A stretch of DNA of 64,000 bases from Mimachlamys varia (Eukaryota; Mollusca; Bivalvia; Pectinida; Pectinidae): NCBI GenBank assembly GCA_947623455.1, contig OX392538.1, forward strand, positions 25,605,001-25,669,000, in the 5' to 3' direction. The notes under the pieces were generated by a model. The model was given only the letters and a program-made list of their open reading frames with translations, ran no database searches and was not told the DNA's origin. The translations under genes and the position numbers were made by a program. Shown piece after piece: positions 42,140 to 53,127 of this stretch. How positions within the stretch are numbered: the first letter of the stretch is position 1; every line of letters starts with the position of its first letter.

Positions 42140-43475
42140 AACAAGAGGCTCATGGGCCTTAACGGTTACCTGAATACCGATGTACTAGTACAAATCACTT
42201 GTGTTGTTGTGTCCTTCTACTGACATTATCATTACCTTAAACCACGTTTGAGTTGAAAACTGACAGGTAAAAAGGGTCCTGCTTAAACATCTATATATCT
42301 CCCAAAATCATCGATCTTTGAGCTTTGAATCCAACGATCAAATTAAGTGACTCTGATTTTTGTTCAATTTGACCTTGACCTTTTTGACTCTGTAACCTTG
42401 ACTTTTGCTCAGCTAACTCCTTGTTCAATTTAAACCAACTTTGCTTGAGATATAAGACATAAGATATAAAACTTGACCTTGACTCTTGACCTATTGACCT
42501 TGACGTCCAATTAGTTGACTCCCTATTTAAATCCAACCAATTTTGCTTCACAATGTCATAACAAAATATTCAACAGTGAAAAGATGTAAAATTTGACCAT
42601 AACCTTTGACCCGGTAACCTTGACTTTTGGTCAGCTAACTCCTTGTTCAATTCCAACCAACTTTGCTTGAGATATAAGACATAAGATATAAAACTTGAAC
42701 TTGACCCTTGACCTATTGACCTTGACGTCAAATTGGTTGACTCCCTGTTTAAATCCAACCAATTTTGCTTCACAATGTCATAACAAAATGTTCAACAGTG
42801 AAAAGATGTAAACTTTGACCATAACCTTTGACCCAGTAACCTTGACTTTTTTGGTCAGGTAACTCCTTGTTCAATTCCAACAACTTTGATTCATAATGTC
42901 ATCACAAAATGTTCATCAGTACAACAGGCCCACAGGCACATCTAGGTTTGAGCCCCTTCACACAGCCCCATATAGGCCCGAGTCGAAATTCTTCCATATC
43001 AAACTGTAATATCATAGTTGTAATTCCCATTAAGTCTGAATAATTTCAAACACGAATGAACAAAATGTCAAAAATTGTCATTCTCCTATATAAACTATAG
43101 TAATTATATAAACTTCAACCCCTCCCAAGGGGGGAAACCTGAAGTCTTTGGGCCTTGAAATTCACAACTTTCATAAAAACATCTTAAGATCATTCCATTG
43201 GTGAATAGTATTTGATTCCAGTGTATCTAGGTCTGGAGAAGAAGATTGTTGAACTTTAAGTCAATTTGACACCCCCTTCCCAACCTCGGGCCCCTAGGGG
43301 TTTAGGACGACATAATTCACAATTTTGGTGCATCTTTGCTTAGGGTAGGTTCCTGCCAAATTTCATTCAAATTAGTTCATGGGTTTTTGAGAAGAAGTTG
43401 AAAATGTAAATTGTTTACAGACGACGCACGACGACCGACAAAGGGCAATTAAAAAGTCACTTGAGACTTCAGGTT
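42140..43475 (+). mobile_element. Interspersed repeat with internal 222-bp tandem units
   Basis: It starts ACAAGAGGCTCATGGGCCTT and ends CAAAGGGCAATTAAAAAGTC + ACTTGAGACTTCAGGT, after TTTCATTCAAATTAGTTCAT and GGGTTTTTGAGAAGAAG. These words recall a dispersed repeat I associate with bivalve genomes. Between about 42300 and 42900 a 222-bp unit (AGCTAACTCCTTGTTCAATT ... AACCTTTGACCCGGTAACC) repeats about 2.6 times. Short minus-strand frames in it are not genes. Confidence 0.65.
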
Positions 43476-43486
43476 ATCTAAAACGA

Positions 43487-43690
43487 CGAGATGTTCCGAA
43501 AGATAAGAGTCCTCTGATTCATCGATGACATCCGCCATGTCAGCACCTGACATTTATCACAAAAATATCGATATATAGTGCAGGCCTTATAATGACTGAT
43601 TAATCAAAAAGGATGTTGGACATGAGGACATATTGAGAACGGTTTCATGAATACGGACCCAGGTGTTCCGGAAGAGTAAGCAAAGCTATT
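43487..43690 (+). repeat. Interspersed repeat family E, split copy
   Basis: GATGTTCCGAAAGATAAGAG, TCCTCTGATTCATCGATGAC and ATCCGCCATGTC match family E. Farther on, CCAGGTGTTCCGGAAGAGTAAGC repeats its middle segment, so two partial copies lie side by side. Confidence 0.55.
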
Positions 43691-43894
43691 TGGTTACAAA
43701 CATGAATATAGAACATAAAGTATCTGCTTCTTCTCGCAACTTCCCATAAGGGGTTAGTCGTACTGTCCTTTTGAAGATTCTAGTTTATATTTATCTTTGT
43801 TTTAGAGGATATTGCTAAATTCAGGTATATAGATATCAACTCTATTTATTTTGCAACATGTATTAAACAAGTTATCCAATTTATATAAATCATT

Positions 43895-44015
43895 CTTGTT
43901 GGCCCGGATGTTAGCGCGCAATGAGTCTTATTGTGGGAGGAAACCGTAGTACCCTGACCCTCATACCTTTTCGCGTTCGGTCGGGGAATCGAACCTTGGC
44001 CACCTGAACTGATGT
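43895..44015 (-). mobile_element. tRNA-derived SINE (family B), truncated copy
   Basis: GGCCCGGATGTTAGCGCGC, TTGTGGGAGGAAACCG and TCGGGGAATCGAACCTTGGC (box B in reverse) match the fuller copy at 59611-59786. The tRNA-like head is largely lost. Confidence 0.6.
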
Positions 44016-44755
44016 CATATATTTAGAGGTAAGAAAGATTAATTAAGAACGAAACGATAGAGAATTCAAACGTTGCAATAGGACTGATATTATTTTTACC
44101 CAGAATCAGCACGGCTTACTTTGTGTACACTAAGCTTGTTTGAATTGCCCACTATGCGGTTTTGTAAAGTATTTACTAAACAAGATACCTGGTATATTTC
44201 ACAACAGGTGCTTATAGTTTTATCGATCAAGACAGTATACGTACGCAAGTGGCATATATCTGAAACCTGTCCTTGGATGCATGGGGGAGATTAGAGACCT
44301 CCAATACCTTGTTTTTACACGCCTTTTCCATGTTTCCACGCCTGGAAATAATACAAAATAAATAACGTTTAAAAGCAAGGTATGTAAGTATCATGCCAGT
44401 GGTGTGATTATGCTATACAGCTCAAGTATAAATTCGATTATATTGAAAGTAGATTCATGAATGATACATGACTGTATATATTACAACCAGATGAGAAAGT
44501 CCTGTACTAATGTTGGATACAGTGCTCAGATTCAATACATATACCTATCCCATTGATAACTTTATTGGTAAATAATTTAATCTTGTTTGAAACAAGCATT
44601 TCCATGGGCTTAAAAAAATATGTTATCAGTCCATAACGTAAAAAATAACTTCGCCGTCGCTTTTGATTGGCTGATGCAGCACCGTAATGATCTGTAAGAG
44701 AAAGAGTCCATCAATAAAGTGAATTTTTGGCAGGGTATAGCTTAAATTATCAGTA

Positions 44756-44901
44756 TTAACTTGAATCTATTTTTTATGTTATGGGGTTATAACACAAAAA
44801 ACGGAGTGTACTTTCATCATTAAACGCTTGGCAGTTTATTTAGAATACACTCCGTTTTTTGTGTTATACCCCAATAACATAAAAAAACAGATTCAAGTTA
44901 A
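44756..44901. mobile_element. Fold-back element, 55-bp arms
   Basis: Left arm TTAACTTGAATCTATTTTTT..., containing AACACAAAAAACGGAGTGTA, pairs with a right arm ending GATTCAAGTTAA at over 90% identity. The spacer is about 35 bp. No coding. TTAA occurs at both ends, but this is palindromic and so not diagnostic. Confidence 0.7.
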
Positions 44902-45497
44902 TCCTTAATAAAACTAGAGAATGTGTGTCAGATATGAATACTGCCGCCAGCATGTAAAATTAAATATTGCAGCCAATCAGAGAGCCAATTGTTCATCAAT
45001 AAAACAGCAATTGTGTTTGTATAACCAAACAAGATGTACATACCAATTTTCAATCATATCGGGCTTTATCTGAAGTCATTTAAAACGAGAACTGTCGTAT
45101 TTTCATCCCTCTTATAATGTTTCATTGTAGAAACTCGAAATTAAGCGGCTCTCCACTTCGAGCTTGTAAACGTAATGGCTGCCGTGACCACGCAGCTGAG
45201 CCTGCGCATCGCATCTAATCGTCATTCTTCCTCGATGACGCATCAGAAAACTTGAAATCAACAAAAAGTATATATGGCAATTATAAACTAGTTAAATGTT
45301 ATGTTTCTACAAACTTGAGCTTTATTGAACTATCAACGTACATCATAATGGTGTTTGATTGTGATACAATGACGCACTGTATGTTTTACATTACGGCACT
45401 ACGTAGACTTGCACAAGCTCCAGAACGTGGAACAAATTATCGGAATGGACTTCACATTATGAACGAATTGAAACTACTCATTAATTGAAATATAATG

Positions 45498-45594
45498 TTT
45501 GAATCTTGATTTGGTCGATTTCACGGGGTGATGAATTGAGTTAGTCTTGAAACAGATTCATCACCCCATGAAATCGACCAAAGCAAGATTCAAT
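45498..45594. mobile_element. Fold-back element, approximately 39-bp arms
   Basis: TTGAATCTTGATTTGGTCG + ATTTCACGGGGTGATGAAT pairs with ATTCATCACCCCATGAAATC + GACCAAAGCAAGATTCAA. The spacer is about 19 bp. It is a hairpin insertion without coding capacity. Confidence 0.7.
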
Positions 45595-46340
45595 CCTAAA
45601 ATGAACATCAAATTCCAAAAAAAGACAAATGCAAAATCCAATATTACCAGATAAGTTAGAGATATCAAGACACGTAATGATCAGGATAATCAATATTTTA
45701 GTTTAAGACCCGGCCCTGCTGTCTTCAACGATCCTTAACTTAAAATTATCCAAAGAAACACATTACGGACGCCACAGGAACTATTATGGTAAAAATGACT
45801 GTTTAAAAATACCTTATGAAGTTTCATTTTCATAACTTATATCACAAAAATTATACTATCTCTTAATACCACTTAATAAAGCGTCAACCAGCAAATGCAA
45901 TTGATAAGTGAAGTTGGTATTTTTTCATTTATGAATTAGATATTGCACAAATTTCCTTGCTACGAAATATACGACAAGAGTACCTTTAAAGAAAAAATCT
46001 TAGGGCGGTTCTCTTAAAGTCTGTTATGCTTTCTTATGGAATACTTTAAGTTAAGGAATTTCCTCTTCTTAAGGAACGTGCTGAAACTGGGGCCTCATGC
46101 CCTGCTGGCGGATCTCCGGGTTCCTGCGGGGATACCCGTTAATAAGGAAATTGCAATCAGAATGTCTCTAATTCGACAAATGAAAAGACACGTTTTACAA
46201 AACAACGTTCGTTCTTCAATATTTATGTAAAGGTTATTTTACACAACCGATCAATTTTGTTTATTATTGTACATAAAAATACCTATTGGTTGTGTAAAGT
46301 GAGTTTTACATAAGTCATACTTTAAAAAAAAAGAAGAATA

Positions 46341-46690
46341 TTAATAATAATAATTCGAGGTTCTTATATACCGCTTTATCACGACCTTAACGGCCGTCTC
46401 AAAGATGATCACAAATTATTATCTGTGTTTATAGGGTCTAAACAACAAGCCAATATCGTTCTCAACTCCCTGGGGAGCATACAACCGGTGCTGCCATTTC
46501 GGCGCTCACAGTTAGCATTCTACCATTTCTAGTACTACCCCACCACGTACTCATTTACAGCTGAGTAGACTTCAACAAGCGGAGTAACGTATCTTGCTCA
46601 AGGACACAACACAAGTGCCGTGACCGGGCTCGAACTCGCAACCCTTCGGTCACGAGCCCGGCGTCCTACCACTAGACCACCGTACCTCTA
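46341..46690 (-). mobile_element. tRNA-derived SINE (family A), near full length
   Basis: The minus strand starts AGGTACGGTGGTCTAGTGGT (box A) and GGTTGCGAGTTCGAGCCC (box B). It continues TTGAGCAAGATACGTTACTC and ACTCAGCTGTAAATGAGTAC, and ends in an ATT/AAT-rich tail. RNA polymerase III promoter boxes and the simple tail identify a SINE; the head is tRNA-related, but it is not a functional tRNA gene. Confidence 0.85.
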
Positions 46691-47039
46691 AAAGAAAAAA
46701 ATATCTACAAAAATACGAACAAAATACGGACAAGATGTTGTCAAAGATGTGCGGAAGTTAGAGAGCTTGGAAATGAAATTAACGAGACCAGAAATAACCT
46801 TGTGTTTCCGCTGAGATATAGATACTTGTTAATACTGTAACGCCTTCGAATCTGAAAATTCGTTGTCCAGTCAACACATGTAATGCTAGAAATCACATGA
46901 AGATTACCAAGAAAGCCCATGAAGATCTAGTGGGTAAAATGTTTACAAACGTTCTTCGATATGTTTAAGGTGAAATAACACCAATCTCGAATGTCACCAC
47001 AACTCTTATGTATCTATCTGTAATATTTTGTATCTTGGT

Positions 47040-47466
47040 GTGATATATTTACATTTGCGCTGCAACTCACTATATGAACATTACTAGCAAAAATGCCTTT
47101 CATAAAAGTATGAAAGCAATGGTTCTCGAGACGTATCACGTGGTTTAATTATGACGTCTTAGATCAAGCTTGTTCAATTAGAGTCTTGTCGCGCCGCTTC
47201 GAAAAACATTGAGAATGCCCTTGCGTCAAACGCTCAAATGACTAATTATTATCATTGGTGCCAATTTTATTCAAGCTGGGCTGTTCCGCCAATGTCGTTT
47301 AAATGACGACACATTACAAACGCAGGGAATAAACTATTAATTGGAAAAAAATATAAATGAAGTTAAGCAATTGATCTATATTAAAATGTAAATATATGGA
47401 TTGAAAGTCATCGTTTTAACTTTCATAGTGCTATGAAAGTAAAAAAAAATGACTTCCAATCCTTAT
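47040..47466 (+). repeat. Interspersed repeat family G, copy 1 (ends in a hairpin)
   Basis: CACTATATGAACATTACTAG, GAAAGCAATGGTTCTCGAG, CTTGTCGCGCCGCTTCGAA and TTCAAGCTGGGCTGTTCCG match 48610-49000 at high identity. The right end is an inverted repeat GGATTGAAAGTCAT .. ATGACTTCCAATCC (47398-47462) around CTTTCATAGTGCTATGAAAG. Confidence 0.75.
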
Positions 47467-47502
47467 ATGAAGATGAAAGCTTTTGAGTATGTTCCGAGGA
47501 CT

Positions 47503-47745
47503 TTATGTTTACTTGGGTGTGACTAAGATTTACATGGCGGGTGTCGTAGATAAAATAGAAAACGCTTACTCTTCCGGAACACAAGGTCTAATTCTCGTGT
47601 ATTTTTATGTGGTATGTAAATATTTGCATGGTTTTCTTTCATTATTTTTTTTGCTCCTTGTTTAATCGATTTTGAGTTCAGATTATAGTTTTGTTTACGC
47701 TTCGGTATTCTCTAGTTGTTTCAGAGTGTGACTCCTCGCAACACA
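47503..47745 (-). repeat. Interspersed repeat family E, long reverse copy
   Basis: In reverse relative to 15171-15400, it contains TTTACATGGCGGGTGTCGTA, CGCTTACTCTTCCGGAACAC, GCTCCTTGTTTAATCGATTT and CGCTTCGGTATTCTCTAG. The plus-strand frame reads [16 protein letters not shown], similar to the frame in the other copy. Confidence 0.65.
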
Positions 47746-48294
47746 CAGGGTTATTTAAAAAAGGGGCGTTGTTCATAAATTTATTGAATATCCTGAATAT
47801 TTAGCAGTACATTCTATAAGATGTCGAGACTAGTGTTGGTATGTTCGTATCGCAATATGTTGCTAGTATACCTATTGACCTAATGACAAAATCAACATTT
47901 ATTAATTACAAAAGGAAAAAATGACAAAAATACACAGAGAGAAAAAAAATGCAGACATCATCATTCTGTTTTTCTGGAATCAATATTTACTGTACGAAAT
48001 GTTTTGTTTGATTTGTATCTTGACATATGTGTCCGTGGAAGAGATGACATGACTGGTAAATAAAGGGATCCAGAGCATTCTTTTATCTCACAAAAATCAT
48101 TATTCTTGTTATGAAGAAATCTGAGACAGATGTAAACTTTATATACCGCTAACATCACCTGGAACAAATAAATCATTACTATTCGAGTGGTCGGCCGCAC
48201 GCCCCAGCGCGCAGTCGCGACGGAGACCGGCAACATCTGCGTATAATGAAGGCGTATGTCAATAAGAAAAATATCGTTGACGCACTGTACGTAA

Positions 48295-48600
48295 GGTTTC
48301 TATCGGTATTCCATTTTATCAAGTATGTAAAACATGTTCTGAATCTTGTCAATCGTTTTAACTTCTAGAAGAACCGAATAACGAAAAGAGTTATGTAAAT
48401 TGCTAATTGATATTCAATTTTATAAGTATGTAAAACATGTTCTTAATCTTGTCAATCTCTTTAATATCTAGAAGAACCGAATAACGAAAAGAGTTTATGT
48501 ACATTACTAATTGGTATTAAAGTTTATCAAGTATGTAAAACATGATCTGAATCTTGTCAATTATTCAATCATCTAGAAGTAAAGAAGAACGAAATTAGCC
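48295..48600 (+). repeat. Approximately 110-bp tandem triplication
   Basis: Three units each contain AAGTATGTAAAACATG(T/A)TC, AATCTTGTCAAT and TCTAGAAG.A..GAA.AACGAA. The last is more diverged. It lies just upstream of family G copy 2. Confidence 0.75.
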
Positions 48601-48609
48601 TATTTTCAT

Positions 48610-49106
48610 ATATTTACATTTGCACTGCAACCCACTATATGAACATTACCAGCAAAAATACCTTTCATAAAAGTATGAAAGCAATGGTTCTCGGGACGTA
48701 GCACGTGGTTTTATTATGACGTCATAGATCAAGCTTGTTCAATGATAGTCTTGTCGCGCCGCTTCGAATAACATGGAGAATGCCTTTGCGTTAAACGCTC
48801 AAATCATATTTGCGCCAATTCTATTCAAGCTGGGCTGTTCCGACCATGTCGTTTAAATGACGACTAATATACAAACGCAATAATAAATTATCAATTGGAA
48901 AAAAATATAAATAAAGTTAAGCAATTGTTCTATAGTAAAAATTTAAATATATGGATTGAAAGTCATTTTTTTTAACTCTCATAGTGCTATGAAAGGTCAG
49001 CCGTTACACCCATATTCTGCATGAAGCCCAAGCGGGCTTTATTCAATATGGATGTAACGGCTGACCTTTCATAGCACTATGAAAGTTAAAAAATGACTTT
49101 CAATCC
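48610..49106 (+). repeat. Interspersed repeat family G, copy 2, with expanded hairpin
   Basis: The body matches copy 1 at 47040. The terminal hairpin (48953-49106) is longer: GGTCAGCCGTTACACCCATA and its inverse flank the apex AAGCCCAAGCGGGCTT and lie between two CATAGTGCTATGAAAG/CTTTCATAGCACTATG palindromes. A third, decayed copy lies at about 58345-58635. Confidence 0.75.
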
Positions 49107-49979
49107 TTACATTTTTACGTGAATATCTAGTTTTGTGACGTCACTGCACGCATGATACAGCGCAGTAACTTGTTAGAGGATACATGTTCCTAGCAATGCT
49201 GTGGGTAGTTATATTTATGATAATGATAGCCATTATAAATGTAACAAAATATTAGCATTTTCAACCGAAATATAGAAATAAAAATAAATGTAAGTTAGTC
49301 TCATTGGGTTTGCGAAACGGATGAATGTCAAGGAAACTAAACATATCAGTCAACTAAAACTTAAACCAATTGATTTCCTATACTGGCGATGAAATCCTGT
49401 CTAACATCTGTACACAACGTTCGCTTTATATTTCAGTATATAGTGAGCTGGACCACAAGTACTATAGATAAAAGTACATGTAACGCCATTATGTTACAAT
49501 GAAGAAGTCGTTAATTGCAATCGATTGGTTATTAAATTCAATCAATTTTATTTCTAGTGATAAAGTTATAAGTTATACAATAAATGCTAAAAGATTATTG
49601 TTTTCAAATCAATACTTTGATAATATATTAATTAATCATTTCGAAGGTTTTAGAAAACTTGACGTCTAAATTGGAATTTTGATAATATTATTGTTTTTTT
49701 TTCATCAACCCTGGTGACGTCATTATTTTAAGCAGAACCCGTATCAAAATTGTTGCGAATAACATATAAATGAAAAGCCGTCAAAAAAATGGGCACAAAA
49801 AAAATCCTGTTTTCACATTCTAATGTTTTTTTTTTTTTTTTGCAAAATAATCTTAAATTGCATGACAAGAAGTTTGGCAAATCAACATGCAAACAGTATG
49901 GCAAATTATTCAATATAGAATAGTTTTGAATAAACATACAAATATCTTAATCGTTTATTTCATATTTACAATGTAAAAC

Positions 49980-50180
49980 GCTCTCTAGTCCCTACACCCA
50001 CTGGAATATGTAGCGCAAAACTGAAGTCTATGTGTTCGCCATCTTGTTGATGAGGAAATCAATAAGACTAGTTTGACTCTTTGATGTACATCAAAAGAAA
50101 AAGCATGGTCATTTAACGGTAAAAATTGACAGACAGGTATCGTCTTCAGTTTGCCAGGGGTGTAGAGAGTGTAAAAAATA
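49980..50180 (+). repeat. Interspersed repeat family F, copy
   Basis: GCCATCTTGTTGATGAGG, CTAGTTTGACTCTTTGATGTAC and GGTAAAAATTGACAGACAGG correspond in order to 33700-33990. Confidence 0.5.
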
Positions 50181-50741
50181 TGTAGGTGTGCGTAACCTAT
50201 GAAGTATGAGGGCTGTACTATACACCAGAGGACAAGTCTACAGGTGTCCGACAAGCGTGCTCACTCACGCGTAAATCTATTGATGCAACGTTTTGATCAC
50301 ACGTTTCCCCCTTTTCTTAAAAATCTGCGGTGAACCCTTCTGTCTACGGTCCTATAGCATTATCAATAAATCATTAGTCTGGTTGTTATGTATTAAATTA
50401 CTCACATAGCATATGACTGCATTGGTCGTCATCTTGGATTATATAAATTACAAATCAGAAACCGGAATGAAAATCCGGATTCACAGGAAGGAAAATTTTA
50501 ACCTTCGATCAAATACTGACATCATTATTTTTTTACAGATTCGATTCCTATAAGTAATACAACCATTTGACATTAATTAAAACATTGCATCTAATTAAGT
50601 GTGAATGGAATTTTGTCATGGATTTTTTTATCCTCCGGATGTTTTTCCCGTAGATAATGAAAAAAAAAATATATAACGGTAATCAGAGACGTATATACGT
50701 GTTTAACGCCGCATTCAACCGGTGGATCAAACTACCTTCCC

Positions 50742-50761
50742 GGGGGGGGGGGGGGGGGGGG
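50742..50761 (+). repeat. Homopolymer G20
   Basis: Twenty consecutive G follow CTTCCC. A 13-G run occurs at 61851-61863. Runs of this length can form G-quadruplexes and are prone to assembly error. Confidence 0.9.
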
Positions 50762-51805
50762 TGTAGTGTGCGTTATCTATACCTATATCCTGTGCTGTTT
50801 TAATTTTTTAGCGACTTAGAGTCCGAAAGTTGAGTTGTGGTTAAAATGGATTTAGATTACTAGATGTCGCGCCGGACGTGGGTACATACAAATATATACA
50901 GATATACAGATCCGGAATAAAATGCCCGTGTGTTTAGTATAACCTGTCTTTAGACTCCATCGAAGAATTAGGCTTCGAAGGATCGCTAGCGAATGTTCGT
51001 TACTGAAGTAGATACATATAATATACGTCCCGGATTGAACCAACATGCTTTAAGGATGAATTCTTCTGAGAAGTAAAAATATGTCTTGCTCTTTTTTTCT
51101 CATATACATTTTTTGGAGAAGGGAGTTCATGGCATGGCAGAAAAAGCAAAGATAATGAGATGTCAGTGTGCTCGTTTTGTGCTATATATATATTTACACC
51201 TCTCTCTTCTTGAGCTTAGTAAACTCTGACTGCGAATAAATTAGCGTATACGCAGTGAAAAAAAGGCTCGGCGGATTTATATTTGTTCAAATATGGCGTC
51301 GTTCACGCTTCAGAACAATAACTATTCGCTGACGGTCATTGTTTGGTTCCTTTGAGATTTTGATACATGGAAAATATATGGAATCCATTTCTTCTGATTA
51401 TGTAATAAATGGTTTCTGGCAAACTTTTGATTCCAATGATGCGCATGCGAAATTCTTTGACGGTAACGCAATGATGGCGACACCCTGCAGTTGTGACGTC
51501 CGACGTCGGACCGCGTCACAATCAGATCACGGTGTCAATGCGTGTACAATCGAATTACTTGAAATCAAATTAACAAATGATCTATTGAAGAAAAAAAGTG
51601 TTGTTCACTCTGTATTTTCTAAACTTACGAATATATCGATGAAGATTCAGTAGGACTATATTATCTTAGCAACCGCGGCCATCGTAGTTACCATCGTAGC
51701 AACCCGCTTCGAAAGTTGTTTTCTTCGTATAAGACTTGAAAATTAATAATGATGTAAATTATATCCGGTACAATCCGTATATATGATCGGTCAAAGATTA
51801 TAAGG

Positions 51806-51953
51806 CTCTTTCATATGCGTGTATGTAGGATAGGGACATTCCACCCGAGGGGTCACAAAATGTGGTAAACCCGAGGCTTGCCGAGGGTTTTACCACATTT
51901 TGTGATCCCGAGGGTGGAATATCCCTATCCTACATACACACATAATGAAAGAG
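51806..51953. mobile_element. Fold-back element, approximately 65-bp arms
   Basis: CTCTTTCATATGCGTGTATG + TAGGATAGGGACATTCCACC pairs with its inverse ending ATAATGAAAGAG. The apex is AACCCGAGGCTTGCCGAGGGTT. No coding; it resembles other fold-back insertions of this window in having a GC-rich apex. Confidence 0.75.
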
Positions 51954-52226
51954 TCTTTTTCTCTCATATCAACTACCCGATTAAGCTCAAAAAACATGAA
52001 AATATGTTTAAACAGGCTACCATTTTGAAATTTCAACTTTTTCCTTGAGCTTTTCTGACGAAAACGAATTAGACAAAGAGTTTAAGCATACCCTATATTT
52101 GCAAACAAAGTTTGCCCAGAAAAATTAATCTCCTCTTCCTGGTGTTTATGGTTAAAATTTTGTGAAAGGTTTTAATTTTATTACGCCGTCGTTTTCTCTT
52201 TCCGGCATCAGAGTTTACCGTATTCG

Positions 52227-52261
52227 TGACGTCACGTCATTGTTTAGCCATTGTGACGTCA
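52227..52261. promoter_or_regulatory. Twin CRE palindromes upstream of the candidate plus-strand gene
   Basis: TGACGTCACGTC occurs twice, with the CRE cores at 52227-52234 and 52254-52261. They lie about 850 bp upstream of the ATG at 53105. CREB/ATF binding is known for this 8-mer; a role here is inferred. Confidence 0.4.
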
Positions 52262-52889
52262 CGTCGCGTGAAATGCTATGTAAGATAGATTTTTCTTACA
52301 TAGCTTTCTTACATGGGCAAACTCTATCCAACATGGCGAGACATGAGAGAAAAACAAATATAACATATACGTGATTTTAAGTGAATTTTGCAGTTTTGAC
52401 CAATTGCAGGACATCTTCATACAATATTTGTAATCCGAAATTTTTGCAGAAATGACAAAAATAGTATTTTCTTTAAAGTTATGGAAGTAAAATTTATCTG
52501 ACTTAATATTCTAACTCAGGAAAGAAAGTTTAGTTACCCCTACCCCTTACATTTTAATGAAGTTTATTTTGTACTTTTTTCTTTCTTTCTTCATTTCAAA
52601 TTCTTTTCTTAATATTCCGTCTTTTCTCTTTATTACACATTTTTACTTTTTTCTTAAATTCTTTTCATACTTCCGCGTAAAATAAGGATTATATTATTAA
52701 TTTAAAAAAAAAAATAAAAAGAACAAATTAACTTCATGGATACTTGATGCCTATTCAAATAACTAGATTGCTCCTTTGTAATTATAAATAACATTAATAT
52801 GACACCTAACCGCATACTTTACCTTACAACATGACGACCATAATGCAGATATACACAATTTAGCTGTATCAAGTGGGTTTCCTTTATTA

Positions 52890-53104
52890 TCTAGCGAGAG
52901 CTTTTGTGCTTGCGCACCGAACCGTGAAGTTAGCGACAGCGGTTTTCCCCCAGTGTGCGCTTGCGCAGTAGCTCAACTGATTACTTCCGCTGTCATGTCA
53001 ACACTCGTGTGTTGATTGCGTTTACCATTGCATTCTGCGGTATATGATTAGGTTGTGAATTAGAAGGTCTTCATTTATGAGGGTAAATGATTATTGTTGC
53101 CACA
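52890..53104 (+). promoter_or_regulatory. Candidate TATA-less promoter and 5'UTR with NRF1-like sites
   Basis: This is a GC-richer island in an AT-rich setting. It has GCTTGCGCACCGAACC, GTGTGCGCTTGCGCAGTAG (NRF1-like) and ACTTCCGCTGTCATG (ETS-like). No TATA box is seen. A short upstream ORF starts at the ATG of TCATGTCAACAC. It immediately precedes the candidate first coding exon. Confidence 0.45.
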
Positions 53105-53127
53105 ATGTCTAGGTATATTACTGTCAG
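53105..53127 (+). CDS. Candidate gene on plus strand, coding exon 1 (MSRYITV)
   Basis: ATGTCTAGGTATATTACTGTCAG encodes MSRYITV plus two bases and is followed by the donor GTAAAT. The ATG context (GCCACAATGT) is acceptable. The two leftover bases AG combine with the first base of the exon at 55147 to give Arg. It is too short to be found as an ORF; support comes from the promoter-like island upstream and the phase match downstream. The product is not recognised. Confidence 0.45.

Larger units (their letters stand above)
37316..52889. other. Intergenic region between two divergent genes
   Basis: No exon chain can be supported here. It is filled by the listed repeats and fold-back elements. GC-richer patches at about 45150-45250 (CTGAGCCTGCGCATCGCATC), 46080-46140, 48180-48242 and 51290-51525 stand out but have no consistent gene model. 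The 51491-51521 patch forms a nested palindrome TTGTGACG..TCCGACGTCGGA..CGTCACAA. Confidence 0.5.

Noticed and set aside
40400..42173. Overlapping open frames of 149-366 codons rich in His/Thr/Tyr
   Set aside because: All derive from the 13-bp tandem repeat, which has no stop in any plus frame; no start context, splice pattern or domain.
45175..45265. Plus frame MAAVTTQLSLRIASNRH in a GC-rich island
   Set aside because: The frame is short and stops at once; no donor. It may be a promoter-like patch but is not supported as a gene.
46036..46230. 64-codon plus frame with a GC-richer middle (KLGPHALLADLRVPAGIPV)
   Set aside because: No recognisable domain, promoter or splice signal; kept only as a GC patch.
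46600..46690. tRNA-like sequence with box A and box B
   Set aside because: No complete cloverleaf; it is continuous with a 350-bp SINE body and AAT tail, so it is not listed as a tRNA gene.
48180..48242. GC-rich patch that reads as a minus exon MLPVSVATARWGVRP between AG and GT
   Set aside because: It lies between repeat copies, has no phase partner, and one chance AG/GT pair is weak evidence.
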